Shown here: one piece after another, positions 7,397-15,298 of the stretch
Numbering within the stretch: position 1 is the stretch's first letter
How the letters are laid out: every line of letters begins with the position of its first letter
Assembly: GCA_029259935.1 (NCBI GenBank)
Contig: JAJDEH010000267.1
Coordinates: 1-15,354, forward strand
DNA length: 15,354 nucleotides
Reading direction: 5' to 3'
DNA from: Planctomycetota bacterium
GTDB taxonomy: Bacteria; Planctomycetota; Planctomycetia; Pirellulales; Pirellulaceae
The notes under the pieces: model-generated
The model's input: only the letters and a program-made list of their open reading frames with translations
Databases searched by the model: none
Told to the model about the DNA's origin: nothing
Translations under genes and position numbers: made by a program

Positions 7397-8351
7397 ATCC
7401 GCACATGGACTGAAACTCAGGACGGAATTCCGTTCCCCATTGAGCGACAAGATGAGCCTCGTCGACTACGAAATACTTAAGCTGTCCAGTCCTTGCCGCC
7501 TCGTACAGGGGCGGTGCGAGAGAGGTGACCACACTCTCAGGTGAAGCAATGATGATTCGCTGTGAACCATCGGCAAGTCTTCGTCTGATCTGTTTCTTTT
7601 CTGCGTCCGACAGTCCGCTATGCCAAGCGATGGATTCTGGCAGTTGACGTACTGTTCGAGGAGGATACTGTTCGCGGAGTTGGCGTTCCTGATCGATCGC
7701 CAAAGCCACAGTTGGTGTCACCATGAGTGTGAGGGACCCTGATGAACCCATCAACGCGGGTGCCCATGCAACCAAACTCTTCCCGGAACCGGTCGGCAGG
7801 TTAATGACCAGTGTTCCGCCGGGTTGAAGAAAGAACGCCGACTGAATCGCCTGTCTTTGCCCCGGACACGAATAACAATCGAACTCAAGGCCAAGTCCAT
7901 CGACGAGCGCAGGGTCAAGAGGAAGACGTTCAGCATCTGGCCATGCCTGTCGTCTGCGATCCTCCGCAAATGATGCTCGAAGTGGCGGGCTCTCGTTGCT
8001 GCCGTGCAGCCAGTCTGACGACCATAGTCTCGGAGAGCGGATCAACAATGAATCCGTGCCTTGGGGACTAGATTCGACATCTGAGTCCCGCCACAAATGC
8101 TCATCGGGCCAAGCATCGTCTCGCGGTACGCGTAGCGCTGGGCGCGAGTCTGGATGAGCAATGGTTTCTCGCCTCAGCGAGTGTCTGATCAATCCGGCAA
8201 GGTCACCACGACCAACCGACGATTGATTCAGTTGCAATTGCTTCAACGCACGACGGAGGCGATCCAAACTGTTATCGCCCCAGCTTTCAGTGGGGACCGA
8301 GGCGTTCGGCCAATTTGCCAGTACAGACTGCAATTTCGTGAACTCGCTCAA
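7377..8351 (-). pseudogene. dpdF: DEAH helicase, probable DpdF, truncated by the outer IS
   Basis: The protein is a superfamily 2 helicase with a RecQ-like first RecA lobe. Visible motifs are a Q-motif-like SCPGQRQAIQ (161-170), Walker A LPTGSGKS (185-192), the TPTVALAID segment (212-220), ASPESV (269-274), and Walker B VVDEAH (295-300), followed by VAQWGTEFRPEFQ. Genomic sequence ends at residue Gly318. The last six residues (WVQSAQ) come from the IS terminal repeat. The entire second RecA lobe is missing, so ATP-driven helicase activity is not expected. The start is TTG 8351, which overlaps the dpdE stop as TTGA and suggests translational coupling. A large N-terminal region before the helicase lobe and the position directly after a DpdE-like gene support the DpdF call; that island partnership is established for Dpd systems. 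Another DEAH helicase from a related defence locus is possible. Confidence 0.75.
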
Positions 8352-11300
8352 TCGTCGTCCTCCTTGAGCGCTTCGTTCGCGAATGGATTGTGGGGTGAAA
8401 GGAAGACGGCTCCCATCGCGTCGACTCGTACGGATGGTCGCTCGATAGCGGTCTTAAGTGCCACCGAAAACGCCCTTTCAAACTCCAACTCCCGATGTAA
8501 GGTGACAGCGCCGTCACCCGATGTTCGTGCAAGCCGACTCTCGAATTGTTCAATTCGCAACGCTGATGCTGCGTCTACCTTCGCTGAACAATCTCGGATG
8601 ACTTCCGGCATCTTCGATTCCTCACGTAAGAGCTCTTCTGCCCTTTCGCGGGCCGAATAGCAAAGCCCCCTCCAAACCGTGAGATCGCAAAACTCGCTGA
8701 CTGGCTTCCATCGTTGCTCGTTCAGATTGAAGTCATGACCGGAATCTCGCTGATCTCTCATTGGCGTGGTGCGGTATGGTTCGCGGAAACCTTGACCATG
8801 GCTTTGATCTGTTACCTTCTGTAAGTCTGAATCGAGCCATAGTTGGCCAACGATAGGCGGGAAAACCATGTCTGCGCGGCGGCGCAACGCAGACAGGCTT
8901 ACTTCTGGCCAATCCTTCTGTAGGTCGAGGAAGGGAGAAAGATCGGCTTCCGCCACGATGTCGAAACGAAATGCCAGCGTTGCTGGAACATCCATCTGGA
9001 TCATTGGTCGGTAACGCCACATCGCAAAGCAAATCCCGCGATCGTCCCAACGAAGGTACTCTTCAGTCGAGTCGATTAGTGGATCTCCGATCCTCGCAAG
9101 GCGAGTTTTGCGATGCTGAGCTGTTTGACGATCGAACGCCAAGAGTTTCGTTTCCGCGAAAACTGGTCGACGTAAGTCGTCAGCGTCATCAAGACACCGC
9201 TCGAATCGACGCAAGAATTCGTCGTACGGTAGTAGTGTGTCCTTTTCGCCTCGACGAGGCCGCAAGTCGTCTCGACGACAGAACTGATAACGCAACACAC
9301 AGTCATTGCGTCCCTCTTCGCCGGATGATCGAAAGTGCAACCGGTCAACAAGCCACTGGTCAAGTCCCTGACGAAACCATGATGCCTTCAAGTCGAACCG
9401 TTCGAGCTTATCTACAAACTCTCTATCCGCGATTGGATCGCGCTCAAACGCATCCAATTCGTCCTGTGCCCGAATGCGTCTGAATTCCGTCTCGATAACT
9501 CCATCCTCGCCACCCAGCCTCGCGGTCGCATCGGAGATTGCGTCAGCACCGGAATCGGGGAACTCAGACCACACCTGTTGGAACTCGGTGTCAATTACAT
9601 ATTGAAGACTCGCGATTGACCGATTGAATACTTGCAATGCTTCATTCAGACAACAAAACCACGCGTTTTGTATCGCAGATTGAGACGGAACCAGACAGTA
9701 CGACCGGACAGGACGCCCAGTGCCAAACCTATCGAGACGCCCCATTCGTTGTTCGATTCGGTTGGCGGAGAGCGGGAGATCGAAATGAAGGGCAACTGAC
9801 TTGCGATTCTGAAGATTCAAGCCTTCTTCCGCTCGCCTGTCACACACCAAGACCAGTTCGGTGGAATTTCCAATGAATCTTGTCCAGCCACTGCCATCGG
9901 GAGAATGTCGCACAATCCGATTCGACCCTAGCTTTCTTTCGAGAAACTCAACGACACGATCTGCGGTCTCAGGAAAGTTGCAAAACACAACGATTGCATG
10001 TGTGTCCCGTTCGTTTACTTCGTCAATTTCGAAGATGAGACTCTCTAAACGACACAACCGCACATTGTCATCAAATCGGCTTGCGACAAACCCAATTTGT
10101 TCGAGCTGTTCGCGTTCTCCGTCAAAGAACGGTGCGTTACGAATCGCGTCAAGTTCCTTCTCGAACAGGATCGCATCAGATTCTTCACACTCACCCAATC
10201 GATGACTCACAATTGAATGAAGAATGTTTGGATCGGACTCGCTCGCTTCTGCAATAACACGTGCGAGAACACGAACGGTTGACGCGGTTTCCGCATCAAC
10301 GTCGTCATGCAGAAGCGACTGAGCCGCAGACAATCGCCGTTCAGCTACCAGTTCTTCGAGGGTTGTGAGTTGTGAGGAGGTCCACTCACGCGTTTCCGCG
10401 CCAGCTCTGCCGGGAAGGAGATACTCCGTGTTTTCTGTTCTGCGATTTCGAAGCAGTCGACGATGCAGACGCCAAGTCTCGCTGATGTGTGTCCGAAGTG
10501 TGCCGATGAGGTTGCAGCGTTCCGCATCACTTTCGTCCACATCACTCTCAACCAAGTCTCGCAACGTGGATTGAACGTCATGAAATCGGGAGTCCTCTGG
10601 AAAGAACTGACTCAAACCTGAAAGTGTCTGCCCAAGGAAGAAGTTCGACTCGTCCTCACTCAACGATGACATCAATTCGGCAACCTGTTGTCGATGCTGC
10701 ACACGCTGTCGGAAAGTGGCTAAATCATCGAGCGAGTAGAGAAGCGGATCGATCAAATGCAGCATCGCAAGAAACGCTGGCTCGTTGTGTAAGACCGGCG
10801 TTGCGGAAAGAAGCAACACGCGACGTTCCGGAGGGCTTGTCGCGTCTGCGATCGCCTGAAAGATCGAACTTGCTTTCGCGTCCGATGAGTGTCCAAAGGC
10901 TGATACATGATGAGCTTCATCAATCACAACCATCCCTGCGTTACGCCCGAGTTTGGATATCAAGTCGAGGTCAAGATGACCGACAATGTGAATACTCGAA
11001 CCCAACTCCTCTTCCAAATGAAAACGCTCGCGTAGTTCACTAGCCCATTGACGAATGAGCGAGTCGGGAACAATGACGAGCACACGGTGAGATTCACGTT
11101 CGTCAAGGACGTACTGGCGAATCAAGACACCCGCCTCGATCGTTTTGCCAAGTCCAACCTCGTCCGCGAGGAGGTACCTCTGAAACGGATCCTGCAAAAC
11201 ACGTTGAACTACCGAGACCTGATGTTCAACCAAATCAATTGCGGATGACAGCAGACCGGGCATTCCGCCGCACGATCTTCGCTGAGCGTAAACACTTTGA

Positions 11301-11758
11301 ATGAACGCACTGCGTCCTAAATGCCAGAATGGCGTTTCGTTTAGTTGGAGTGCCAGATGGTCAGTCGGATCGTCAATCGGCCTTTGCCACCGTGTCATGA
11401 GCAACGACTCAGGCAACAACCGTCGTTCATCGTTCGGGAAACGAACGAGGTAAGTCCGATCCGACTCTTGATAGTGGAGAATCCGCCCAACCTGCCACTT
11501 CAACGTTTCCTCGTTTTCGAAGTAAACTCGTGTTTCAGGTTCCAATCGCCGGCAAACAACGGAGTCCTCCGGTACCTCGACTGTCAGTCGGCTGGCTTTC
11601 GCGGGCGACTCGAAGTACTCGATTTTCGCAAGGCAATTCTCAATACCGACGAGCTTGCCGACCCCTAGCGTGTTGGTGCGACTCTCTACGAACTGCCCAA
11701 CTGCCGGTAGCATGCTGCGAGTTCCGTTTCGAGTTCTGTTACTATCAGTAAATGGCAT
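8348..11758 (-). CDS. dpdE: SNF2-like helicase, probable DpdE (1136 aa)
   Basis: In Dpd islands, which place 7-deazaguanine derivatives in DNA and restrict unmodified DNA, DpdE is a SNF2-type ATPase thought to serve restriction. Residues 17-120 contain two short barrel-like stretches (VGQFVESRTNTLGVGKLVG and WQVGRILHYQESDRTYLVRF). The first RecA lobe has motif I LADEVGLGKTIEAG (197-210), DEAHH (280-284) and LLSATP (316-321). The second has VFCNFPETADRVVEFLE (591-607), EEGLNLQ (644-650) and QRMGRLDRFG (670-679). A 450-residue C-terminal region carries no motif I can name. The frame is intact. ATG 11758 is open, but an internal ATG at 11713 (MLPAVGQFV) follows CGGA and better matches where homologues seem to begin. 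It follows the HTH gene by 30 bases and couples to dpdF. DISARM DrmD is the main alternative family. Confidence 0.8.
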   Translation of the reverse strand: MPFTDSNRTRNGTRSMLPAVGQFVESRTNTLGVGKLVGIENCLAKIEYFESPAKASRLTVEVPEDSVVCRRLEPETRVYFENEETLKWQVGRILHYQESDRTYLVRFPNDERRLLPESLLMTRWQRPIDDPTDHLALQLNETPFWHLGRSAFIQSVYAQRRSCGGMPGLLSSAIDLVEHQVSVVQRVLQDPFQRYLLADEVGLGKTIEAGVLIRQYVLDERESHRVLVIVPDSLIRQWASELRERFHLEEELGSSIHIVGHLDLDLISKLGRNAGMVVIDEAHHVSAFGHSSDAKASSIFQAIADATSPPERRVLLLSATPVLHNEPAFLAMLHLIDPLLYSLDDLATFRQRVQHRQQVAELMSSLSEDESNFFLGQTLSGLSQFFPEDSRFHDVQSTLRDLVESDVDESDAERCNLIGTLRTHISETWRLHRRLLRNRRTENTEYLLPGRAGAETREWTSSQLTTLEELVAERRLSAAQSLLHDDVDAETASTVRVLARVIAEASESDPNILHSIVSHRLGECEESDAILFEKELDAIRNAPFFDGEREQLEQIGFVASRFDDNVRLCRLESLIFEIDEVNERDTHAIVVFCNFPETADRVVEFLERKLGSNRIVRHSPDGSGWTRFIGNSTELVLVCDRRAEEGLNLQNRKSVALHFDLPLSANRIEQRMGRLDRFGTGRPVRSYCLVPSQSAIQNAWFCCLNEALQVFNRSIASLQYVIDTEFQQVWSEFPDSGADAISDATARLGGEDGVIETEFRRIRAQDELDAFERDPIADREFVDKLERFDLKASWFRQGLDQWLVDRLHFRSSGEEGRNDCVLRYQFCRRDDLRPRRGEKDTLLPYDEFLRRFERCLDDADDLRRPVFAETKLLAFDRQTAQHRKTRLARIGDPLIDSTEEYLRWDDRGICFAMWRYRPMIQMDVPATLAFRFDIVAEADLSPFLDLQKDWPEVSLSALRRRADMVFPPIVGQLWLDSDLQKVTDQSHGQGFREPYRTTPMRDQRDSGHDFNLNEQRWKPVSEFCDLTVWRGLCYSARERAEELLREESKMPEVIRDCSAKVDAASALRIEQFESRLARTSGDGAVTLHRELEFERAFSVALKTAIERPSVRVDAMGAVFLSPHNPFANEALKEDDD

Positions 11759-11788
11759 GGCGACGTTCTGCTCAATGAGCTCGATCAG

Positions 11789-12040
11789 TTACTTCGCGCG
11801 AGGTCTCCTACGCTGCCCCGAATTCTCGATTGCTTTGTCAGAAGACTCAATTTTCCGAAGCAGTGTCGCGAGATCAGCCTCCTTGTAGAGACGGTAATTG
11901 TTGATCGGGTGGCGATACTCTGTGATCTTGCCGGCAGCCCCCCAATTCCTGAGCGTATTTGGCGTCACGCCCAAGAGTTTGGCGGCCTCTTTGATCGTCA
12001 TGTAGTCTTTCAGGTTGGGCAACAAAATCTTCCTCATCAA
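11789..12040 (-). CDS. MerR/excisionase-type helix-turn-helix protein (83 aa)
   Basis: YMTIKEAAKLLGVTPNTLRN (from about residue 13) is a classic winged HTH of the MerR/excisionase type, followed by a wing-like segment (GKITEYRHPINNYRLYKEAD) and a basic C-terminus (QRRRPRAK). Such small single-domain proteins act as local repressors or excisionases. The start is TTG 12040 or the adjacent ATG 12037; an in-frame TGA lies just before TTG. GGGAGG lies 12 bases upstream of TTG, a rather long spacing. It precedes the helicase gene by 30 bases in the same direction, so it is probably the first gene of that operon and may control it. The palindrome at 12084-12096 is a candidate binding site. Confidence 0.85.
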   Translation of the reverse strand: MMRKILLPNLKDYMTIKEAAKLLGVTPNTLRNWGAAGKITEYRHPINNYRLYKEADLATLLRKIESSDKAIENSGQRRRPRAK

Positions 12041-12083
12041 TCAAGGGCTTTGACCTCCCAAAACCTTACCAAAGCTGAATGGA

Positions 12084-12096
12084 AAGTACAGTACTT
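12084..12096 (-). promoter_or_regulatory. Perfect palindrome upstream of the HTH-dpdE-dpdF set, candidate operator
   Basis: AAGTAC-T-GTACTT on the minus strand is a perfect 13-base inverted repeat with a single central base, about 44 bases before the HTH start. Position and symmetry fit an autoregulatory operator. I could not identify convincing -35 and -10 boxes. The surrounding stretch (12041-12297) holds no gene. Confidence 0.45.
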
Positions 12097-12297
12097 GGAA
12101 GCAAAATACAGCGTTTGGCGGAGCATCAACAACCTGCGTTCGAAATCTGAGGGGACTTGGCAATGTTTATGGCTTACGTCGAGCGATGCGCGGTGAATCT
12201 GCACATGGGATTCTCATGCCCAATGCCGAAAGGACACGTTGTGCGGAATGTGGCGTCGCTGATGCAAGAAAGGCCCGGTGGTGCAGGCGAGCCTTGC

Positions 12298-12543
12298 TTA
12301 GAAGGAAATCTCGCGATTTTCTTCCATTTCCGAATCTGACTCTGCGGGCTTCTGGCCGTGATCGTAGCTCCATGAGTGAACGCGTTCGACGACCTTGAAA
12401 ACAAGCGGCTAGTCGTCGCAGCCGAAGCTTGTGGAGTCGTGCCAGTTGCCCTCTTCGTCTCGGCACAGTCGCGAGAAGGTGACGTTGTGCCGAGTGCCGT
12501 TCTTGGTATCGTTTTCCCAAACGGCAGCCGCGGCGCGGCGCCA
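12298..12543 (-). pseudogene. Remnant of a small planctomycete-type conserved protein
   Basis: Reading minus-strand codons in the same frame as, and straight after, the stop at 12544, the sequence gives AAAAVWENDTKNGTRHNVTF, then SRLCRDEEGNWHDSTSFGCDD. It is interrupted by TAG at 12409-12411 and continues as PLVFKVVERVHSWSYDHGQ to TAA at 12298. The pattern W-E-N, NVTFSRLYRDEEGNW, SFGRDDLPLV-KV-D-AHSWI is one I associate with short hypothetical proteins common in planctomycetes. Here Cys replaces the expected Arg or Tyr at two places, the reading frame has an internal stop, and no start codon is present. It is therefore a relic of about 80 codons. The function of the family is unknown to me. 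Confidence 0.6.
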
Positions 12544-13059
12544 TCAGATCGCTGAAAGCCGTCGTTCCGCGGCATTCACCTGCTTCACTTTCATCAGGAA
12601 CGCAATCATCAAGGGCTGGATAACAAGATCATCGATCCTGGAGATGAAGTCGGGACGGACCAAGGCAACGTAGAGCGGCGCGAGCGACTCGGTGGATTGC
12701 TGAACTATTACCACCGCGCCGCCTAACATTAGACGAACCTTGAGTCGGTCACGAACCTGATTCGCGAACGATAGGTCGCCGTCGCGCGCGAGGTCATCGA
12801 GTCGAGAGTACGATTGCCGAAATTCTTTAACGTCGGACCGTAGAAAGTACATCTTGCGCGGGTCAAGTCGCGCAATGAACTTGGCGCCCCACTCTTCGCC
12901 AAACCGGTCATCGAGCGGACGATGCGAGAAGTGTTCTTTCGCAAGTGTGGCCGCGACTCCACGAACAATTTGGCCGTAGTCCACTTCTGGTTGCTCGGCA
13001 CACGCAGCGTTTGGCGCTACGCCTGCCAGAATCAGCAGGAATAAGTACGTACGATCCAT
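12544..13059 (-). pseudogene. Truncated tail-specific protease N-terminal fragment (171 aa)
   Basis: The start MDRTYLFLLILAGVAPNAAC followed by AEQ is a signal peptide with a probable cleavage site near residue 20-22, so the product would be exported. Residues 28-110 match the N-terminal domain of tail-specific (Prc/CtpA-type) proteases: KEHFSHRPLDDRF, ARLDPRKMYFLRSDVKEF, RLDDLARDGDLSFANQVRDR. After about residue 110 the similarity ends, and the last 60 residues (LMLGGAVVIVQQ and on) are not protease-like. The PDZ and Ser/Lys catalytic domains, some 400 residues or more, are absent. The fragment ends directly in front of the small-protein remnant, in the same frame. No good ribosome-binding site precedes ATG 13059. 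A broken gene is the best reading; a secreted standalone domain is possible. Confidence 0.7.
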
Positions 13060-13140
13060 GGGATGTGACGCCTGCGGAGATGTTTTGACCGGCGCCGCCC
13101 CTAAACATCGATGTGACCGACGCGCGTTTGAGCATTCCAG

Positions 13141-14865
13141 CTAATGGACAAGCTGCGGGTCGTCCGGTTTCCAGGTCTTGTCGTAAAACGACTCCAACGG
13201 TCCGTATAGGCGGAGGATTGTATTCCAGCCTTTGCCGGGGACTGTCTGAATCCAGTTGTTTTCCTGTCCTTTCGGTGCTTTTGGGCCAAAGTAAATGTCG
13301 TACGAACCGTCATCGTTTTGCTTCAAACCCTCTTTGCTATTGTCGAGCCCCGGGAAACGCTGGTCCGTCTGCAGCATGGCACGAGTCTGGTTATCGTAGA
13401 GCGTGAAAGACCAGAAATCTTTCGCCGGGACATCCTTGGGCAGGTTAATTTTGTAGGTCTTGCTCCCAACCAGAGCGTTGCCATGCTCATCGAGGTACGC
13501 AATGGCGTACTGGGAGCCTTTGCCGACGTTCTTCACGGCCATGGCCGGGGTGATCCCGGTGGCGTAGAAGTGCATGTAGATGCGAGAATCCAGTAAACGC
13601 TCACCGTCCAGGAGGAAATCGTAACGACCCTGAATGAAGGGATTCGTCCAAACCCGTTCGCCGGGATAGAGATAGTGGCGTTGGTCAGTGGGGCGAGCGG
13701 TCAGAGCGCGTGCTGTCACCGAGCCGATCTTTGCCGCGTCGGTGAGGATTTCTTTCATTCGGGCATCAGGCTTGAACTCTCTGCCCTTTTTGATGCCAAT
13801 TGTGGCCAGCAGTCCACGAGTTTCCGGGTCGAGCCCTTCGATCGGTTCCGCTTGAATTGTCGCATTGAGTTCTTCCCAGTATCCGTAATCCATGCGGTGG
13901 ATGGTGTTGTCAAAATCGCCCGAGATGTTGACGAAGGTCATTTTCGGCGGATTGTCCTTCTTGGACAGCGGGTACATCTTGAACAGCGACTTGGTCTGTT
14001 CGACGGCAGGCTTGGTCGACCCATCGACTTGGAATCCCCGCCAGATGACCCAATTACCATAGGTAGTGGTGCGTGCAACATGATAGCCGTCTGGGATTTC
14101 ACCTTTATAGCCAGGGGGCACGATCAGGAACTTTCCACCCTTGCCCTCATCAGGGCCCGCGTTGCCGAAGTCGATCACGTACTTGAACCAGGCATTGTTG
14201 AGGAAACCCAGCACGTTCGGTGGCGTTTCGATAACCATGGGCTCATCACCCAGCTCAAGCCAGGAAGCCATGTAGATGGAAGTGGTATTTGGAGTGAGCC
14301 AGAGGGCCTTGGAATCCATGAGATCCTCAAACAGAACAGCGGTGGTGTTTGCAGGGCCGTGTTTGAGAATGCCATGCTCCAAAGCGTGCATGGAGGAGAT
14401 CGGTATGCAGTTGAGGAAAGCCTCCGTGGCTCGATTCAGATCGAGGTTGTCGTAGACCTTCTGAGTCGTCTCCGCGTCCGGAACACCATCAAAGGCTGTC
14501 AGAGTGCCGATTGAAGTTTCCAATTTGTCCGGAGTTGCGATTCCCTCGGGAACTTCGGTAGTCATTTTCATTTTCGGCGACTCGACCCGGACGGAGGTTA
14601 CAGTTTCCGGCTTGACGGAGTTGATTTTCTTGTCGATGACCTCCTGGCTGGCACCGTAGTTGCGCACGATATAGTTGAACTCCTTGCCGTTCGACGTAAT
14701 GTTGTTCTTCTTTCCCTTACAATTGAAATGGATGGTTATGGTCCCGTCGGCGTTCGGTTCCCAGGTGTAGCTGTTGATGTGGGTGTTCCCTTCCATCAGG
14801 TATCCGTTCGTGTCGTAGATCGTGAAGGAAGTGAAGAATTTGTTGCCTGGATCGGGAAACGTCAC
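13141..14865 (-). CDS. DUF1254/DUF1214 protein with a duplicated C-terminal segment at its N-terminus (574 aa)
   Basis: The central part (about residues 160-290, with ALEHGILKHGP, LWLTPNTTSIYMASWLEL and GYHVARTTTYGNWVIWRGF) is a DUF1254 domain. The C-terminal part (about 455-573, with AIAYLDEHGNAL, DFWSFTLYDNQTRAML and NTILRLYGPLESFYDKTW) is DUF1214. Their biochemical function is unknown. Residues 9-88 (KFFTSFTIYDTNGYLMEG, PNADGTITIHF, FNYIVRNYGASQEVIDKK) align with the DUF1214 end at 484-571, so the protein begins with the tail of a paralogue. The frame stays open upstream of GTG 14865 to a TAA at 14941, still reading protein-like sequence. A normal start would be near MKMTTEVPEGIATPDK (14571). 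Recombination between tandem paralogues is the likely origin. There is no signal peptide in the hybrid. Confidence 0.8.
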   Translation of the reverse strand: MTFPDPGNKFFTSFTIYDTNGYLMEGNTHINSYTWEPNADGTITIHFNCKGKKNNITSNGKEFNYIVRNYGASQEVIDKKINSVKPETVTSVRVESPKMKMTTEVPEGIATPDKLETSIGTLTAFDGVPDAETTQKVYDNLDLNRATEAFLNCIPISSMHALEHGILKHGPANTTAVLFEDLMDSKALWLTPNTTSIYMASWLELGDEPMVIETPPNVLGFLNNAWFKYVIDFGNAGPDEGKGGKFLIVPPGYKGEIPDGYHVARTTTYGNWVIWRGFQVDGSTKPAVEQTKSLFKMYPLSKKDNPPKMTFVNISGDFDNTIHRMDYGYWEELNATIQAEPIEGLDPETRGLLATIGIKKGREFKPDARMKEILTDAAKIGSVTARALTARPTDQRHYLYPGERVWTNPFIQGRYDFLLDGERLLDSRIYMHFYATGITPAMAVKNVGKGSQYAIAYLDEHGNALVGSKTYKINLPKDVPAKDFWSFTLYDNQTRAMLQTDQRFPGLDNSKEGLKQNDDGSYDIYFGPKAPKGQENNWIQTVPGKGWNTILRLYGPLESFYDKTWKPDDPQLVH

Positions 14866-15016
14866 TGCGAGGCACTGATCCCCCGGAAGATTCTCTGAGG
14901 AATTGTAGGTATTGGACTTGCCTACCTCGAGGAATATGGGTTAAAGCCCTACAGCAGGAGGGAGTTCAATTCTGACAAAAAGCCAAGTTGAATCTCAAAA
15001 TTGCGGGAGTGGAAAG

Positions 15017-15298
15017 ATGAAGCAAAATGATATTCTGAGCGCTGTGCAGGTTGGCACTCGACCCAGTGGTCCTGACGACTACGGTCCCCACACGGATTGC
15101 GTCAAGGAGTTTTTGACAGTGTTGAAGAGCAATTTCTTACTCAGATTTAAGGGTCAGCTAGACGATCAGTTGTTTGTTCCTGTCAATAGCGTGGAGGATG
15201 CCCAACGGATCGCCTATGAACCAGAAGAGTTGGATTTTCATTGGCAAGAGGACGGACATTGCGTTTGGGGCGGTGAGCAGCAGCTCCCGGCGTGTTAG
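15017..15298 (+). CDS. Small hypothetical protein (93 aa)
   Basis: I do not recognise this family. ATG 15017 is preceded by GGGAG about seven bases upstream, a good ribosome-binding site. The product is acidic and soluble, with no signal peptide or membrane span. It contains a CVKEFLTVLKSNFLLRFKGQ stretch (about residues 28-47) and a Trp-rich end (HWQEDGHCVWGG). It is divergent from the DUF1254 gene; the 75-base gap before it should carry its promoter, but I see no clear boxes. After its stop (15296-15298) the last 56 bases of the window hold nothing I can identify. Confidence 0.55.
   Translation: MKQNDILSAVQVGTRPSGPDDYGPHTDCVKEFLTVLKSNFLLRFKGQLDDQLFVPVNSVEDAQRIAYEPEELDFHWQEDGHCVWGGEQQLPAC

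Noticed and set aside
4415..7404. ATCCCGCA (left, 4416-4423) and ATCCGCA (right, 7397-7403) as a target duplication of the outer IS
   Set aside because: The left copy is not adjacent to the element end (7 bases lie between) and the two differ in length. I treat it as chance.
8348..11758. DISARM DrmD as the identity of the large helicase
   Set aside because: The SNF2 lobes fit both, but the N-terminal small-barrel segments and the following coupled DEAH helicase with a long N-terminal region fit DpdE/DpdF better, and no drmA, drmB or drmC is present. Kept as an alternative.
12167..12575. Two overlapping minus-strand open frames of 125 and 133 codons
   Set aside because: Both are Arg/Ser-rich shadows. 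The third minus frame carries the recognisable WEN-NVTFSRL remnant despite its internal stop.
12715..12740. GCCTAACATTAGACG as an integron attC site
   Set aside because: Only one half resembles the attC core. No partner GTTAGGC lies at a fitting distance, and there is no integrase or cassette array.
13675..14514. Plus-strand open frame of 279 codons
   Set aside because: It lies wholly antisense to the DUF1254/DUF1214 gene, whose motifs are clear. The plus-strand translation has no recognisable domain.
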